From: an uncultured Treponema sp.
GTDB taxonomy: Bacteria; Spirochaetota; Spirochaetia; Treponematales; Treponemataceae
Reading direction: 5' to 3'
Assembly: GCA_937900125.1 (NCBI GenBank)
Contig: CALCEK010000032.1
Coordinates: 1-7,940 of the forward strand
Length of the DNA: 7,940 nt
The position numbers and the translations under genes are program-made. Position 1 is the first letter of the stretch. Each line of letters starts with the position of its first letter. Below the pieces are notes generated by a model. That model worked only from the letters and a program-made list of their open reading frames with translations, searched no databases and was not told the origin of the DNA. Below, in pieces: positions 6,983 to 7,940 of this stretch.

Positions 6983-7534
6983 ATGGACGAGAAGCTGTCC
7001 CGGATCGAGGACAAATACGAAAAACTCACGGCCCGGATGAACGATCCGGCCATCTACAGCGATATCGACGCCTACACGGCCGCCGTCCGCGAGCAAAAGG
7101 ATCTTGAGCCGGTGGTGGAGGCCTGGCGCGGGGTGAAAAAGCTGAAAGAGCGCATCGACGACGCCCGGCTCACGATAGAGGAGAACGATGAAGAGCTGCG
7201 CCAGCTTGCCCGCGAAGAGCTCGCGGAGGCTGAAGCCGCCCTGCCGGAGGCGGAGCTGCGGCTGAAGACCCTGCTGCTCCCCGCCGATCCCAACGACGAA
7301 AAAAACGTCATCCTCGAGATCCGCGGCGGCGTGGGCGGCGAGGAATCCGCCCTCTTCGCCCACAGCCTTTACCGCATGTATTCCATGTACGCCGACAGGC
7401 AGGGCTGGCGCGTGACCGTGGCCAATCTCAGCGAAACACAGCTCGGCGGCATCAAAGAGATCAGCTGCATCGTAGAGGGCCGCGGCGCCTATTCCCGCCT
7501 GAAATTCGAAAGCGGCACTCACCGCGTCCAGCGC
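6983..7534 (+). CDS. prfA: Peptide chain release factor 1, N-terminal half, broken by chimeric join
   Basis: RF1 reads UAA and UAG stop codons and triggers peptide release. The fragment starts at ATG 6983 behind a good Shine-Dalgarno and covers 184 codons of about 355-360. The N-terminal helical domain (MDEKLSRIEDKYEKL to about residue 100) is rich in Glu, Lys and Ala. The PCRF-type core follows, with EIRGGVGGEESALFA at about 113-127 and YSRLKFESGTHRVQR ending at Arg184. In intact RF1 the next residues bear the PxT stop-codon recognition motif, with the catalytic GGQ further on; both are absent. Beyond 7534 the frame reads antisense through pyrR and means nothing. GC-rich codons (GCC, CGC, CTG) differ from both flanks. 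The protein resembles Clostridia-type RF1; the exact source is unknown. Confidence 0.93.
7519..7534. other. Chimeric junction 2: prfA to pyrR
   Basis: CACCGCGTCCAGCG (7520-7533) reads on the plus strand as His-Arg-Val-Gln-Arg of RF1. On the minus strand it reads as the Ala-Leu-Asp-Ala-Val that follows the PyrR PRPP loop. About 15 bases thus satisfy both genes, in opposite orientation, and each family signature ends where the other begins. That is the mark of a join by short shared sequence, either template switching or a short-overlap assembly error. Confidence 0.88.
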
Positions 7535-7888
7535 GGCGCGCACGGTGCGTCCCGTATATATAACGTCATCTACAAGAACAACGATTCTGTTCTTGACCGA
7601 AAAATCCACCCTTGTCTCGTTTATTGTCGGGGCAACGCTCATCTCTTCAAGATCGTCCCGGTAAAGAGTTATATCGAGTTCTCCGATAGGAACGTCTGAG
7701 CCTTCGATCTCTTTGATGTTCCCTGCGATCTCCTGCGCCAGCGGCACACCCCTTCTTCTGATGCCCAGAAGAACTATGTTTTCTGCGCCCTCGTTCTGCT
7801 CCAGGATCTCGTGAGACATTCTTTTAAGAGCCCTGTGCATGGCGTCCCCGTTCATCAGCTGGGCCTTTGGCTTCTGATTCTGTTCCAT
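7523..7888 (-). CDS. pyrR: PyrR, bifunctional pyrimidine regulator, 3' end missing
   Basis: PyrR binds pyr mRNA leaders in response to UMP and usually has uracil phosphoribosyltransferase activity. The fragment has 122 of about 180 codons, from ATG 7886-7888 to the chimeric join. MNGDAMHRALKRMSHEILE (12-30) and NIVLLGIRRRGVPLA (37-51) are typical family sequence. ELDITLYRDDL (70-80) and the PRPP-binding loop VVLVDDVIYTGRT (103-115) are intact. The roughly 60 C-terminal residues are lost. Arginine is often AGA or AGG here, while prfA next door uses CGC and CGG, so this is probably a third genome, likely a Firmicute. The frame continues by chance through antisense prfA into pnp; that is not a real fusion. 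Confidence 0.92.
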
Positions 7889-7917
7889 AAAAAACCGCCT
7901 TGTCTGCTGACAAGACG
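7889..7917 (-). terminator. Terminator-like hairpin directly before pyrR, likely attenuator
   Basis: On the minus strand CGTCTTGTC (7917-7909) pairs with GACAAGGCG (7904-7896), nine base pairs with one G-U wobble around the loop AGCA. One base later come six T (7894-7889) ending exactly at the ATG. This is the form of an intrinsic terminator, and pyr operons of Gram-positive bacteria are known to be controlled by PyrR-dependent leader termination. The apparent Shine-Dalgarno AAGGCGG (7901-7895) lies in its 3' arm, so folding would also hide the ribosome site. The competing antiterminator would lie largely beyond the window. Confidence 0.65.
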
Positions 7918-7926
7918 CGCTTTCTG

Positions 7927-7934
7927 CTCTCCGG
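7927..7934 (-). promoter_or_regulatory. Possible partial PyrR-binding loop
   Basis: CCGGAGAG on the minus strand fits the CCNGNGAG core of the PyrR binding-loop consensus as I recall it, upstream of the pyrR hairpin where an anti-antiterminator could lie. The bases after it (CAGA) depart from the expected GYU, and the 5' stem would fall outside the window. Suggestive only. Confidence 0.25.
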
Positions 7935-7940
7935 CCTTAT

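Noticed and set aside
7072..7311. Minus-strand 79-codon Ser/Arg-rich frame
   Set aside because: It is the antisense of the Glu/Ala-rich helical domain of RF1; its composition is fully explained by that.
6983..7699. A 238-residue RF1 variant with a new C-terminus lacking GGQ
   Set aside because: After Arg184 the frame is antisense to the conserved PyrR PRPP-loop region; the new tail is an artefact of the chimeric join.
6320..7888. A genuine PyrR-PNPase fusion protein with a novel central domain
   Set aside because: The centre is the exact reverse strand of an RF1 gene with its own ribosome site and family motifs. Both ends are truncated housekeeping proteins, and the codon style changes at each boundary.
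6894..7940. Horizontally acquired GC-rich island or mobile element
   Set aside because: There is no integrase, transposase, terminal repeat or attachment site. The content is two broken housekeeping genes in opposite orientation with different codon styles, and the joins cut conserved genes.

Overview
The window looks like a metagenomic contig that is mostly one spirochaete operon but carries sequencing and assembly artefacts at both ends. Positions 30 to about 6890 are AT-rich. They encode seven minus-strand genes that together resemble a Treponema-type (gut or rumen spirochaete) genome. That assignment rests on gene content, base composition and protein character, not on a database search.

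Layout in transcription order (minus strand, right to left): the 3' part of pnp (polynucleotide phosphorylase), a hairpin/T-run terminator, an M16 zinc peptidase, dut (dUTPase), two LptF/LptG-family permeases, tgt (queuine tRNA-ribosyltransferase), a second weaker terminator-like hairpin, and a long exported HEAT-repeat protein that runs off the left edge. Spacing from the peptidase to tgt is very tight: a 22-base overlap, a 14-base gap, a 4-base ATGA overlap and a 9-base gap. This indicates one transcript. The genes cover RNA turnover and ribonucleotide recycling (pnp), nucleotide-pool hygiene (dut), tRNA modification (tgt), envelope lipid export (lptF/lptG), and two proteins of uncertain role (M16 peptidase, HEAT protein).

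Two artefact zones frame this block. Bases 1-29 match an Illumina TruSeq adapter and are not genomic. To the right of about 6893 the sequence changes abruptly to GC-rich DNA with the 5' half of prfA (release factor 1) on the plus strand, preceded by the last 24 codons of an unrecognised gene. At about 7519-7534 it switches again to the 5' two-thirds of pyrR on the minus strand with its leader, in a third codon style. Both switches fall inside conserved genes and coincide with short sequences that suit either side. The simplest reading is a chimera of three genomes, a spirochaete and two Clostridia-like bacteria. By chance the minus-strand reading frame stays open through all three pieces, giving a spurious 522-codon PyrR/anti-RF1/PNPase fusion that should not be annotated as a protein.

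I found no CRISPR array, transposase, tRNA, rRNA or clear novel system. The most useful results are the chimera evidence, a long partial gene at the left edge, and a terminator-like hairpin that buries the pyrR ribosome binding site.
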